The notes below the pieces were generated by a model. It had not been told where the DNA came from. It did no database searches and was given only the letters and a program-made list of their open reading frames with translations. From Halomonas llamarensis (GTDB lineage Bacteria > Pseudomonadota > Gammaproteobacteria > Pseudomonadales > Halomonadaceae), in NCBI RefSeq assembly GCF_023555005.1, contig NZ_JAMJPJ010000004.1, forward strand, positions 62,001-126,000: 64,000 nt of DNA, read 5' to 3'. Numbering within the stretch: position 1 is the stretch's first letter; each line of letters opens with the position of its first letter. The translations under genes were made by a program, and so were the position numbers. This document shows positions 17,356 through 25,975 of this stretch, piece after piece.

Positions 17356-18582
17356 GTGCTGAAGCTTACGTCCCCCACCACCGTAGCGGTGCTCGCTGCC
17401 CTGACGGCGCTAGGCCCCTTGGCAACCGACATGTATCTGCCGGCCATGCCGGCCATGGCCGACGCCTTGAATACCGGCCCCGACCAAGTACAACTGACCC
17501 TCAGCCTTTATATGGCGGGGTTCGCCGTGGCGCAGCTACTCTACGGACCGCTTTCCGACCGGTTCGGCCGCAAGCCGATCATGGTCGGGGGAATTACGCT
17601 ATTTTTGCTGGCCAGCCTGTTGTGTGCCTTTGCGCCTAGCATCGAGGTGTTGCTGGCAGGGCGTTTTCTGCAAGCCTTCGGCGGCGCGGCCGGCCCGGTA
17701 TTGGGGCGAGCGGCGGTACGCGATATCCACGGCCCGCTGGAAGCCGGACGAATCCTTTCCTACATGGCCAGCACCATGGCGTTGGCGCCAGCACTGGCCC
17801 CTTTAGTGGGTGCCGGGCTGCTGGTGTTCTTCGGTTGGGAGTCGGTGTTCGTGGTGCTGGCCCTGTATGCCGGCGTGATGCTGCTGATCCTCAGCCTGGC
17901 CCTGCCCGAGTCATTACCTCTCGACCACCGCCAATCGATTCATCCGAGCGCCATCCTCAGCAATTTCCGCATGCTGCTCACCCAGCGCGCCTTCGTCGGT
18001 TACACCCTGACCAATACCACCGCCTTTTGCGGGTTGTTCGCCTATCTTTCCGGTTCCTCGTTCGTGTTGATCGAGTTTCTGAGAGTCGCGCCCTTGCATT
18101 ACGGGCTTTTCTTTATCCTGATCGTGGCCGGTTTTTTCACCGGGACCTTGCTCAGTGGTCGTTATAGCCACCGCCTGGGGCGCGACCGCCTGATACAGCG
18201 GGGAACGCTGCTGTGCGCATTGGGGGGAGGCAGCATGGCGGCACTGGCCATCGCCGGGGTCTTTGCTCCCTGGGCGGTGGTCGGTCCGCATGTCATCTTC
18301 ATGATAGGTGTGGGTATTCTCATGCCGCAGACCATGGCCGGTGCGCTTGCGCCCAACCCCGACTGTGCCGGGGCGGCGTCCTCACTATTCGGCTTTCTGC
18401 AGATGAGCATCGCCGCCGTGGTCGGCGGCGTGGTCGGGCAATTGCATGACGGCACCTCGCGTACCATGGCCCTGGCGATCGGTGCATCCGGCCTGCTGGC
18501 GCTGGTGAGCTACCTGAGCCTGGTGCGTCACGACGCAGCACCGGCTCAGGCCGTCGGCAACAAACCGGAATCAGGCCACTGA
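17356..18582 (+). CDS. Bcr/CflA-family multidrug efflux transporter (MFS)
   Basis: A 408-residue inner-membrane protein with 12 predicted helices. GPLATDMYLPAMPAM near residue 23 and YGPLSDRFGRKPIMVGG near 64 are typical of the Bcr/CflA drug-proton antiporters. The GTG start has AAGGAGA 5 bases upstream. It follows the homogentisate genes after a probable terminator and its last 12 bases overlap the end of the oxidoreductase gene on the other strand. A role in exporting toxic aromatic intermediates is possible but not shown. Confidence 0.88.
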   Translation: MLKLTSPTTVAVLAALTALGPLATDMYLPAMPAMADALNTGPDQVQLTLSLYMAGFAVAQLLYGPLSDRFGRKPIMVGGITLFLLASLLCAFAPSIEVLLAGRFLQAFGGAAGPVLGRAAVRDIHGPLEAGRILSYMASTMALAPALAPLVGAGLLVFFGWESVFVVLALYAGVMLLILSLALPESLPLDHRQSIHPSAILSNFRMLLTQRAFVGYTLTNTTAFCGLFAYLSGSSFVLIEFLRVAPLHYGLFFILIVAGFFTGTLLSGRYSHRLGRDRLIQRGTLLCALGGGSMAALAIAGVFAPWAVVGPHVIFMIGVGILMPQTMAGALAPNPDCAGAASSLFGFLQMSIAAVVGGVVGQLHDGTSRTMALAIGASGLLALVSYLSLVRHDAAPAQAVGNKPESGH

Positions 18583-21500
18583 GGCAATGCTCACCGGCTT
18601 GTCTTCACGCAGCTCCTTGAGCAGCCGGGCCTGACGCTCGGCGGCTTTATCGGCAGCCTGCTCACGTACCGGGCCATAGCCACGCACCTCTTCCGGCAAC
18701 TTGGAAAGCGCCAACGCAGTGGCATGGTTAGTGCCATCAAGACGCATCACTAACTCATCAATCAGCTGCTCGTAATCCGCCAGCAACTTTCGGTCGAGCT
18801 TACGGTCAGCGCTGAAGCGGAACGGGTCGAGGGCGGTGTTGCGCAAACCGCGCATTTTCGCCAGCGCCCCCATGGCTTTCAGCACCCAAGGGCCGAAGCG
18901 GCGTTTTACCGGGCGCCCCTGGGTATCCTTGCGTCCCCCCAGCAGCGGCGGCGCCAGGTGGAAGGTCAACTGATAATCCCCGGCAAAGGTAGCCTTGACC
19001 TCGTCGAGGAAATCACTCTGGGTGTACAGCCGCGCCACTTCGTACTCATCCTTGTAGGCCATCAGGCGGTAGAGCTGCTGAGCGACTGCCTCACTCAATG
19101 CTTCGCCACCTCCCAAGGGCGCCTCGGCCTCACGCACCTTGGCCACCTTCGCCGCGTAACGCTCGGCCAGGCCACGGTTCTGGTAACGCTCCAGGTAACG
19201 GCCGTTTCGCGCTACCACGTCGTCCAAGGTAGCGCCCGTGGGTAGCGGCACGGCATCCAGGCGCTGCTGGAGGTAGTCGGGCTCGACTGCCGCCAGACGC
19301 CCCCAGGCGAATGCCTGGCGGTTCTTTTCCACCGCCACACCGTTGAGTTCAAGGGCACGCTGCAGCGCTGGCTCGGAAAGCGGCACCAGCCCTTGCTGCC
19401 AGGCGAATCCCAGCAGCATCATGTTGGAAAAGACCGTATCCCCCAGCAACTGTTCGGCCAGGCGATTGGCATCCAGGGTGGCGAAACGCGCCTCACCCAC
19501 GGCATCACGCAGCAGCTGGAGGCGCTTGTCAGGCTGCATGTCGGCATCGCGATACAGGACGTAATCCGCGGTGGCTAGCTCGGCTAGGTTGGCGACGATT
19601 CGGGTCGTCGGCTGCAGCACATTGAGCGCTTTCTGCGAGCTTGCCACCACCATGTCGCAGGCGATCAAGGCATCGGCCTGGCCGGTTTCGATACGCACCT
19701 GGTTCAGCTCGCCAGGCTGCGGTGCCAGGCGAACGTAGCTAAGTACCGCCCCGCCTTTCTGGGCGAAGCCCATGAAATCGAGCACACTGGCGCCCTTGCC
19801 TTCCAGGTGCGCGGCCATGGTGATCAGCTGGCCGACCGTGACCACCCCGGTGCCACCCACACCGCCTACCAGAAGGTCATAAGGCGCCTGGAGAGTGGCA
19901 AGCGCCGGGGACGGCAACCGTGAAATGCGCTCCCAGAAGGCGTTATCCGCCGCCACACCCTGGCCTTTGCGTAGCTCGCCGCCTTCCACGGTGACAAAGC
20001 TGGGACAAAAACCACTTACGCAGGACATATCCTTGTTGCAGGAGGACTGATCAATCTTGCGCTTGCGACCCAGCTCGGTCTCGCGAGGCACCACCGACAG
20101 GCAATTAGACTGTACCGAGCAGTCGCCACAGCCTTCGCAGACGTGGTGGTTGATGAACACCCGGCGCGCCGGGTCTTCCAGCAGGCCACGCTTGCGGCGG
20201 CGACGTTTTTCCGCCGCACAGGCCTGATCATAGATCAGTACGGTGCAACCGGGGATCTCGCGCAACTCACGCTGCAACGTATCCATCTCCTCACGCCCAT
20301 GGAAGGTCACGCCTTCGGGAAATTCCTTTTCATGACCGCGGTATTTTTCCGGTTCGTCGCTCACCACCATCACCCGACGCACCCCTTCGTCCAGCGACTG
20401 GCGGGCGATCATGGGCACGCTGATCTGGCCGTCCACCGGCTGGCCGCCGGTCATGGCCACGGCGTCGTTGAACAGGATCTTGTAGGTGAGGTTGACGTTG
20501 GCAGCCACTGCCTGGCGCACCGCCATTGAACCCGAGTGGAACCAGGTGCCTTCGCCGAGATTCTGGAAGATGTGGCCGTTGCCGGTAAAGCGGCTCTTGC
20601 CCACCCAGTTGACACCTTCGCCACCCATCTGGATCAGCGATTCGGTGCTGCGGTCCATCCAAGAGGCCATAAAGTGGCAACCAATACCCGCCAGGGCTTT
20701 GCTGCCTTCGGGCACCTTGGTCGAGCTGTTGTGCGGGCAACCTGAGCAGAAATAGGGCATGCGGCGCACACCGCCGAGTTCCTTAACGCCCGCTTGGCAA
20801 GCATCAACCGTTGCCAGCTTGTCGCTAAAATCAACCCCGAAAAAGCGCGCCAGGCGCTCTGCCACGAAGCCAGCCAAGAGACGCGGGCTCAGTTCTCCGA
20901 CATAGGGAATCAGCGGTTTACCGGTCTCATCCTGCTTACCGGTAATGATGACCTCACCGGGGTGATCGGGTTCCGACATGTACTCCTTCAACTGGCTTTC
21001 GATAATTCCGCGTTTCTCTTCAATGACCAGCACCTCACGCTTGTCATGAATAAACTCAAGGATGCCGGGGCGATGGAGTGGCCACACCATGCCAACCTTG
21101 TATATTTCTATCCCGAGATCACGCAGCTTCGCTTCATTCAGCCCCAGTAAACGCAGCGCCTCAAGCAAGTCCAAGTGACCCTTGCCGGTAGTGACTAGCC
21201 CGAAGGTCGTCTGCTCTTGGCGAAACAGATACTGATCAATCGGATTCGCCGTGGCAAACGCCTGCACGGCGGCCAGCTTGTGCTCAATGCGAGTCTCGAG
21301 TTGTGGCCCCGGCAAATCGGGCCAGCGGTAGTGCAGCCCACCCTCCGGCACCTCGATGTCGGGCGTTACATAGTCTGGCAAGGGAGGCACCTCGACTGAA
21401 GCGCCACTCTCGACGGTTTCAGACACGGCTTTGAAACCCACCCAACACCCCGAGAAGCGTGAAAGGGCATAGCCCCACAGCCCAAAGCGCTCATATTCCG

Positions 21501-22053
21501 CCAATGACGCAGGGCTTACCACCGGCATAAACCATGCCATAAAGGCGACATCCGACTGGTGCGGCATCGAGGACGACACGCAACCGTGGTCGTCACCGGC
21601 CACCACCAGCACACCGCCGGTGGGCGAGCTGCCGTAGGCATTGCCGTGCTTCAAAGCATCACCCGCGCGGTCAACGCCCGGCCCTTTGCCGTACCACATG
21701 CCAAAGACACCTTCGACCTGCCGGTCAGGGTCCGTTTCCACCTGCTGGCAACCCAGCATCATGGTGGCGGCCAGGTCTTCGTTGATGGCAGGGACAAAGT
21801 CGATCTTATGCTCATCCATGGCGGCCTTGGCCTGCCAGATCGCTTGGTCGACGCCACCCAGGGGCGAACCCCGGTAGCCGCTGATCAGCCCCGCCGTCTG
21901 GCGACCGTCACGACGGTCGAGCTCAGCCTGGCGCAGGGCGATACGCACCAGTGCCTGGGTGCCGGTCAGAAAGATACGCCCTTGGCCACGGCTATAGCGG
22001 TCGGCCAGCGCATAGTCATCGAGCGTGATATCAACACGAGGAGAGGTCGTCAT
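18571..22053 (-). CDS. Indolepyruvate ferredoxin oxidoreductase, fused alpha and gamma parts
   Basis: A 1160-residue enzyme that oxidatively decarboxylates aryl-pyruvates to arylacetyl-CoA using thiamine diphosphate and iron-sulfur clusters. Visible parts in order: pyrimidine-binding region (GLISGYRGSPLGGVDQAI near residue 57), a TPP-binding region (CSGCPHNSSTKVPEGS near 430 and LFNDAVAMTGGQPVDGQI near 535), cysteine-rich cluster sites (CEGCGDCSVQSNC near 635 and CNKDMSCVSGFCPS near 670), and the gamma domain from about 715 (GVGGTGVVTVGQLITMAA). It would feed phenylpyruvate into phenylacetyl-CoA and so into paa. A divergent Lrp-type gene is the obvious local regulator. The plus-strand exporter overlaps its 3' end by 12 bases. 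Confidence 0.93.
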   Translation of the reverse strand: MTTSPRVDITLDDYALADRYSRGQGRIFLTGTQALVRIALRQAELDRRDGRQTAGLISGYRGSPLGGVDQAIWQAKAAMDEHKIDFVPAINEDLAATMMLGCQQVETDPDRQVEGVFGMWYGKGPGVDRAGDALKHGNAYGSSPTGGVLVVAGDDHGCVSSSMPHQSDVAFMAWFMPVVSPASLAEYERFGLWGYALSRFSGCWVGFKAVSETVESGASVEVPPLPDYVTPDIEVPEGGLHYRWPDLPGPQLETRIEHKLAAVQAFATANPIDQYLFRQEQTTFGLVTTGKGHLDLLEALRLLGLNEAKLRDLGIEIYKVGMVWPLHRPGILEFIHDKREVLVIEEKRGIIESQLKEYMSEPDHPGEVIITGKQDETGKPLIPYVGELSPRLLAGFVAERLARFFGVDFSDKLATVDACQAGVKELGGVRRMPYFCSGCPHNSSTKVPEGSKALAGIGCHFMASWMDRSTESLIQMGGEGVNWVGKSRFTGNGHIFQNLGEGTWFHSGSMAVRQAVAANVNLTYKILFNDAVAMTGGQPVDGQISVPMIARQSLDEGVRRVMVVSDEPEKYRGHEKEFPEGVTFHGREEMDTLQRELREIPGCTVLIYDQACAAEKRRRRKRGLLEDPARRVFINHHVCEGCGDCSVQSNCLSVVPRETELGRKRKIDQSSCNKDMSCVSGFCPSFVTVEGGELRKGQGVAADNAFWERISRLPSPALATLQAPYDLLVGGVGGTGVVTVGQLITMAAHLEGKGASVLDFMGFAQKGGAVLSYVRLAPQPGELNQVRIETGQADALIACDMVVASSQKALNVLQPTTRIVANLAELATADYVLYRDADMQPDKRLQLLRDAVGEARFATLDANRLAEQLLGDTVFSNMMLLGFAWQQGLVPLSEPALQRALELNGVAVEKNRQAFAWGRLAAVEPDYLQQRLDAVPLPTGATLDDVVARNGRYLERYQNRGLAERYAAKVAKVREAEAPLGGGEALSEAVAQQLYRLMAYKDEYEVARLYTQSDFLDEVKATFAGDYQLTFHLAPPLLGGRKDTQGRPVKRRFGPWVLKAMGALAKMRGLRNTALDPFRFSADRKLDRKLLADYEQLIDELVMRLDGTNHATALALSKLPEEVRGYGPVREQAADKAAERQARLLKELREDKPVSIASVA

Positions 22054-22177
22054 GAGGTGTCACCAGTCAGGTCGAAAAATTATGGTTGTAATGACCTGAA
22101 GTCTAGCCAAGAGCGCACTAAAGGTGCTTGCTAATTCACTCTTCAAAACCCTGGTTATTAATTATTACTTTCATTTT

Positions 22178-22193
22178 TTGCGGTTTAACGCAA
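22178..22193. promoter_or_regulatory. Dyad TTGCG-N6-CGCAA between the oxidoreductase and lrp-type genes
   Basis: Perfect 5-base arms with a 6-base AT-rich centre (GTTTAA), 37 bases before the Lrp-type start and 125 bases before the oxidoreductase start. Its place in a divergent gap next to an Lrp-family gene makes it a candidate autoregulatory site. Confidence 0.45.
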
Positions 22194-22230
22194 TGATATT
22201 CAACAAACCACAAATAAATGAAATAGCCCT

Positions 22231-22719
22231 ATGAAAGAAGTGACCAAAGAAATCACGTTAGATAGGCATGATCAGCGCATCCTTACCCTGCTTCAGCAAC
22301 AGGGGCGCATTACCAACAATGAGCTTGCCGAACAGATAGGCCTTTCCCCTGCCGCCTGCTGGCGACGCGTAAAGGCGTTGGAAGAGAGTGGCGTCATTCG
22401 TCGCTTTGCGGCACTGGTGGAACCCAGCCTAGTGGGCCAGCCGTTATCGGCATTGGTGATGGTGACGCTGGTTCGCCACCATATCGACAATACCGCCGAA
22501 TTCGAAAATCGTATCCTGCAGTACCCAGAAGTGCTGCAGTGCTACGCCACCACCGGTAACGCCGACTTCGTGCTGCGCGTGGTGATTGAGGACATGGCAG
22601 CCTATGACCGCTTTCTCAACGAGAAACTCTTCACCCTTAACGGTATTTCCCAGGTCAGCTCCAACTTCGTGCTGCGTAATATCAAGGAAGAAACCGCCAT
22701 TCCCATTGCTAAGGGCTAG
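22231..22719 (+). CDS. Lrp/AsnC-family transcriptional regulator
   Basis: A 162-residue regulator with an N-terminal helix-turn-helix (DQRILTLLQQQGRITNNELAEQIGLSPAACWRRVKALEESGVI, about residues 14-56) and a C-terminal RAM ligand-binding domain from about 70, including the CYATTGNADFVLRVV turn. It is divergent from the indolepyruvate oxidoreductase; Lrp-type proteins in such pairs usually sense an amino acid, here plausibly an aromatic or branched one. It ends 5 bases from the stop of the next gene on the other strand. Confidence 0.93.
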   Translation: MKEVTKEITLDRHDQRILTLLQQQGRITNNELAEQIGLSPAACWRRVKALEESGVIRRFAALVEPSLVGQPLSALVMVTLVRHHIDNTAEFENRILQYPEVLQCYATTGNADFVLRVVIEDMAAYDRFLNEKLFTLNGISQVSSNFVLRNIKEETAIPIAKG

Positions 22720-22724
22720 CCCGG

Positions 22725-23168
22725 TTATTCGTCGACCTGAGCCCCCATCCGATCGAACGCCTCGGCGTTGGGGCAGAAGTCACGGAAGGTCTCGATATCG
22801 GTGGAGTAGCGCAGCGTCTTCCAGCAATGGCCCACTACAGGGCATGCATTGCAGGTGTCTTCAAGAGGCTTTTGCTCCTCACCAAGGTTTTCGAGTACCA
22901 GACCGAAGCGCTGTACCATTACCGGCATCAATGACTTGGCGGGGCGAAAACCAGCATAGGTTCCCTGTGCCAGTTGCTTGGCGACTTCCTGTTCGAAGGA
23001 GGCATCCAATGGCATCGTGATATCGCTGACCACCGCTTGAAAGGCATCCGGCGACTCATTTTGCATACCTCGCGCCAGGGTGGGTGTGGAAGCCCGGTAG
23101 CAACGCTCACTGATACGCTCCCACCAGGAGGGACGGCTTTTAGGGGCTTTAGATTGGGGATACGTCAT
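22725..23168 (-). CDS. DUF6455-like cysteine-motif protein of unknown function
   Basis: A 147-residue soluble protein without signal peptide. The C-terminal half holds a CxxC-x6-C-x16-C pattern (CNACPVVGHC, then FCPNAEAF) that resembles DUF6455 proteins as I remember them. A metal or redox role for the four cysteines is possible. The N-terminal 35 residues are basic and may be a poorly conserved tail. FNR-like boxes lie 57 and 149 bases upstream, suggesting oxygen-linked control, which would fit a redox cysteine site. Confidence 0.65.
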   Translation of the reverse strand: MTYPQSKAPKSRPSWWERISERCYRASTPTLARGMQNESPDAFQAVVSDITMPLDASFEQEVAKQLAQGTYAGFRPAKSLMPVMVQRFGLVLENLGEEQKPLEDTCNACPVVGHCWKTLRYSTDIETFRDFCPNAEAFDRMGAQVDE

Positions 23169-23224
23169 GGTCTTCTCCCTTCGAGTGAATACCTGCAGTA
23201 TCGTTGCGATAATCAGCGTCTGAC

Positions 23225-23238
23225 TTGACCAGGATCAA
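23225..23238. promoter_or_regulatory. FNR/ANR-type box, TTGAC-N4-ATCAA
   Basis: Nine of ten arm positions match the FNR consensus TTGAT-N4-ATCAA. It is 57 bases upstream of the DUF6455-like gene start, a reasonable distance for activation. Confidence 0.55.
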
Positions 23239-23242
23239 ACTT

Positions 23243-23256
23243 GTTTCATTTGAAAC
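23243..23256. promoter_or_regulatory. Dyad GTTTC-N4-GAAAC
   Basis: The core GTTTCATTTGAAAC is a perfect palindrome, only 4 bases from the FNR-like box. It resembles the dyad at 11063-11080 (centre ATTT here, ATTA there). Confidence 0.4.
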
Positions 23257-23316
23257 TATTAGCCCATAGGGCGCTATGAGTGCCGCTATGGGGCGGTTGC
23301 ATACCGGGCGTTCAAT

Positions 23317-23330
23317 TTGACGTTGGTCAA
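23317..23330. promoter_or_regulatory. Second FNR-like dyad, TTGAC-N4-GTCAA
   Basis: A perfect 5-base-arm palindrome that matches the FNR consensus at eight of ten arm positions. It is 92 bases from the first box and lies before a very short plus-strand reading frame. Confidence 0.4.
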
Positions 23331-23361
23331 ACCGCCGCTGCGTAAGCGACGCAACCAGCAA

Positions 23362-23469
23362 ATGGTCGTATATGTGGAGCTAGCCAAAGAGATGGGGGAC
23401 ATTTTTGAAGACGATATGCTCGACGGCGACCCTGCCAGCGAAGAGACCTACGCGCACATTATTGGCTAA
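23362..23469 (+). CDS. Short acidic reading frame or gene remnant
   Basis: A 35-codon frame (MVVYVELAKEMGDIFEDD, then a short tail ending in YAHIIG). The frame stays open upstream to about 23260 and reads AFNLTLVKPPLRKRRNQQ just before the ATG, which looks like real coding sequence without a good start. It may be the tail of a decayed gene or a small protein begun at TTG. Its last 11 bases overlap the end of the CbiX-like gene on the other strand. I do not recognise it. Confidence 0.3.
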   Translation: MVVYVELAKEMGDIFEDDMLDGDPASEETYAHIIG

Positions 23470-24313
23470 GCGGCGGCAGTGCTAGCAGCACGTCTTTTGC
23501 ATTCACCGCCTCAAGACGTGAGGCGAGCACCGCAGTGATCCCGTCATGCTCACCCACTAGGCGCGTTGGTACCACGCGCAAGCCGGGATGTGCTTGTTCA
23601 GCAGCCGCGCAAATCCCAGCAATATCGCCGCCGTCGCCGGCATGGCGCCCCGGCGAGAGAAACAGCATGGCCAACACCACTTCGCCATGATGAAACGATG
23701 GCTCTGCCAGTAAGTGTTCCAAAAGCGGCTCGTTGAAACGATAAGCATCGCCCTCACGACGTTCCATTGAGGCAGCACACACGCAAGCAGCCTCGTCTGC
23801 CAGCAGCACGCTCAGCTGTCCCGCCAAACGGTTGCGAACCGCCGTTACTTCCGGAATCGGGCTGCCGTGATCCACCAGCACCACTTTCGGCTGTGTGGCC
23901 GGAGTGATGCGCTCACGCACGTTATCAGCAAGCAACTGCGCAAGGCGCAGATCCACCGACGCGCGCTCATCCACCAGCGGCTTGGCCACCTGCACGGCAA
24001 CATCCGGAAAGCGGGCCTGCAGCTCGCCCATTCGCTGCGGCAAGTAATCGGTCAGCGCCCGGCTGGGGCCGAAAAAAAACGGCACGACGACAATTTCACT
24101 AGCGCCCTGCTCAGCGGCGCGTTCAGCGAGGGGCCCAAGCGTGACGGCCGGCTGACCGTCAAGCTGCTCGGCGGGAATTTTATTGGCGTGCAAAAGCGAC
24201 GCCGCTTGCACCGGCTCGCCGCATGTCTTGCTGAGTTTTTCCGCTACACGACGTAGGTTGAACGTCGCCTGTGGCCGCAATGAGCCGTTATCAGTGAGAA
24301 AAATCGCGCGCAT
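23459..24313 (-). CDS. CbiX/sirohydrochlorin chelatase-like protein with two half domains
   Basis: A 284-residue protein built of two chelatase-like repeats. The first half has GASEIVVVPFFFGPSRALTDYLP near residue 70, and the second begins with VVLVDHGSPIPEVTAVRNRLA near 146. The metal-binding histidine expected at the start of each half is present in the second (DHGS) but replaced by Asn in the first (TDNGS). CbiX proteins insert cobalt, nickel or iron into sirohydrochlorin; related double-domain proteins have no settled function, so the substrate is unsure. It follows the histone-deacetylase-like gene by 18 bases with AGAGGA before its ATG, so the two are probably one operon. Confidence 0.75.
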   Translation of the reverse strand: MRAIFLTDNGSLRPQATFNLRRVAEKLSKTCGEPVQAASLLHANKIPAEQLDGQPAVTLGPLAERAAEQGASEIVVVPFFFGPSRALTDYLPQRMGELQARFPDVAVQVAKPLVDERASVDLRLAQLLADNVRERITPATQPKVVLVDHGSPIPEVTAVRNRLAGQLSVLLADEAACVCAASMERREGDAYRFNEPLLEHLLAEPSFHHGEVVLAMLFLSPGRHAGDGGDIAGICAAAEQAHPGLRVVPTRLVGEHDGITAVLASRLEAVNAKDVLLALPPLSQ

Positions 24314-24331
24314 GACGGTCCTCTGGTGTCG

Positions 24332-25264
24332 TTAATAGTGTGATTGAAAACTGCCGGCTAGCACATCCGCCCCGGCACGATGCAACAAAGCATGACGTGC
24401 CGCTAATGCAGCAATATCGCGGTCATAACCCCCGCCAATCACCGCTGCAACAGGGATCTCACGCATCACACAGGCGCTCAACACATAGCCATCGCGCTGG
24501 TAAAGTCCCGTGTCTGTCAAGTTTAAGTACCCTAGCCGATCATCACGATGAACATCGACACCGGCATCGTAAAGCACTAAATCGGGATGGTAGGCGGCCA
24601 GTAACCCAGGCAAGTAAGAGCTTAAGGTTTGCATATAGGCCGCATCATCCAGCCCGTTCGCCAGGGGAATATCCAAGTCGCTTTTAGCTTTGCGCACCGG
24701 AAAATTTCGCGCAGCATGCATAGAAAACGTCAACACGTCAGGCTCATGCGTAAAAAGCCGCGCTGTACCGTCTCCCTGATGCACATCAAGGTCAACAATC
24801 AGTACGCGTGAGGCCCACCCTTTTGCCAATGCATGGGCGGCGGCCACCGCCAAGTCGTTAATCAAGCAGTAACCGCTTGCGGCATCCGCATGGGCATGGT
24901 GCGTGCCGCCCGCCGAGTTACAGTTACACGCCAACCCCGTCGCGCATGCCGCCTCCACTGTCAGCAGCGTGCCGCCCGTCTCCAATCGAACCCTTTCGAC
25001 CAACGATTCTGACCAAGCAAAGCCGCTTCGCCGTTGCGCCGCACGTTCAAGCTGTCCCTCTAACAATGCCTTGATATACTCACGGTCATGGACACGCAAA
25101 AGCGCTTCGAGCGTGACGGTTTCGGGCTGCTGCCAATCAATCGGCAAGGCGAGCGCCGCTTCCCCCAGCTGCTCGCGCAGTACACAGAATTTGGCCATCG
25201 GAAAAGGATGGTGTTCGGGCATATCAATCGTATACCCCGGGTGATGAACAACAGTCAGTGGCAT
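24332..25264 (-). CDS. Histone-deacetylase-family metal hydrolase
   Basis: A 310-residue class of zinc deacetylase that in bacteria acts on acetylated lysines or small amides such as acetylpolyamines. The fold is clear: PGGTHHAH-like segment (GGTHHAHADAASGYCLIND near residue 118), the metal ligands Asp and His in LIVDLDVHQGDGTARL near 155, and the third Asp in YDAGVDVHRDDRLG near 238. The start at 25264 has no strong ribosome site; an ATG 14 codons later would remove part of the first strand, so the longer form is kept. Upstream, divergent, is the ChaC-like gene. Confidence 0.88.
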   Translation of the reverse strand: MPLTVVHHPGYTIDMPEHHPFPMAKFCVLREQLGEAALALPIDWQQPETVTLEALLRVHDREYIKALLEGQLERAAQRRSGFAWSESLVERVRLETGGTLLTVEAACATGLACNCNSAGGTHHAHADAASGYCLINDLAVAAAHALAKGWASRVLIVDLDVHQGDGTARLFTHEPDVLTFSMHAARNFPVRKAKSDLDIPLANGLDDAAYMQTLSSYLPGLLAAYHPDLVLYDAGVDVHRDDRLGYLNLTDTGLYQRDGYVLSACVMREIPVAAVIGGGYDRDIAALAARHALLHRAGADVLAGSFQSHY

Positions 25265-25298
25265 TTTTTCGTGCTATATCCGTGTCATGTCCGCAAAG

Positions 25299-25373
25299 CT
25301 CATTTCAGCAACACTCATTTCAACAAAACTCATTTCAACAAAACTCATTTCAACAAAACTCATTTCAACAAAA
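25299..25373 (+). repeat. Five tandem copies of a 15-bp unit before the ChaC-like gene
   Basis: The unit CTCATTTCAACAAAA occurs four times without change (25314-25373), preceded by one copy with two substitutions (25299-25313). The repeat lies between the divergent start of the deacetylase-like gene and the ribosome site of the ChaC-like gene. In the ChaC frame it would encode LISTK repeats if translation began at the ATG at 25287. Confidence 0.9.
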
Positions 25374-25388
25374 CTACAGGAGTCTTGT

Positions 25389-25952
25389 ATGCAGCTTGAT
25401 ACTCGCACGATTAACCAACAGCGCCAGCGCGTGGGCGACGACGAATCCGTTTGGTTATTCGGCTACGGCTCGCTGATTTGGAAAGCGGATTTCCCCTTTC
25501 TTGAGCGGCGCCGTGCGTTTATCCGCGGCTGGGAGCGGCGCTTTTGGCAGGGGTCGCACGACCACCGTGGCACACATGAGGCACCCGGTCGCGTAGCGAC
25601 GTTAGTTGCTTCACCTGGTGCGGTGTGCCACGCCGTGGCCTACCGTATCACGGGAAAAACGCTCAAACCGTTGGATATCCGTGAAAAAAACGGCTATTTA
25701 CGCGAGGTCACTACGCTCACCTTTGACGATGGCGAACACGCCAAGGGGCTTGTTTATCTCGCTACCGAAGAGAACCCCGCTTACCTTGGCGACGCACCGC
25801 TTGATGCCATCGCTGCCCAGATTGATCGCGCCCACGGCCCGAGCGGCGCCAACCGTGAATACCTGCTCAACCTCGCTTGCGCCCTGCGTGAACTCGACGT
25901 CGACGACCCACACACCTTTGCCTTAGCGGAGCGCCTAATACCGCAAACGTAA
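25389..25952 (+). CDS. ChaC-like gamma-glutamylcyclotransferase
   Basis: A 187-residue cytoplasmic enzyme of the family that cleaves glutathione or gamma-glutamyl peptides to 5-oxoproline. WLFGYGSLIWKADFPF near residue 21 forms the characteristic glycine-rich loop, and the glutamate in NGYLREVTTLTF near 100 is in the catalytic position. The ATG at 25389 is chosen because CAGGAG lies 6 bases upstream; an in-frame ATG at 25287 would add 34 residues made mainly of LISTK repeats. The 15-bp repeats upstream lie in its leader. Confidence 0.88.
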   Translation: MQLDTRTINQQRQRVGDDESVWLFGYGSLIWKADFPFLERRRAFIRGWERRFWQGSHDHRGTHEAPGRVATLVASPGAVCHAVAYRITGKTLKPLDIREKNGYLREVTTLTFDDGEHAKGLVYLATEENPAYLGDAPLDAIAAQIDRAHGPSGANREYLLNLACALRELDVDDPHTFALAERLIPQT

Positions 25953-25975
25953 ACGTGCCGAGCCTTGACTAGCAC

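Noticed and set aside
23149-23361. 70-codon minus-strand frame upstream of the DUF6455-like gene
   Set aside because: It covers the FNR-like boxes and overlaps the start of the next gene without a ribosome site.
25299-25373. CRISPR array
   Set aside because: The 15-bp units are directly abutting with no spacers, so this is a simple tandem repeat.
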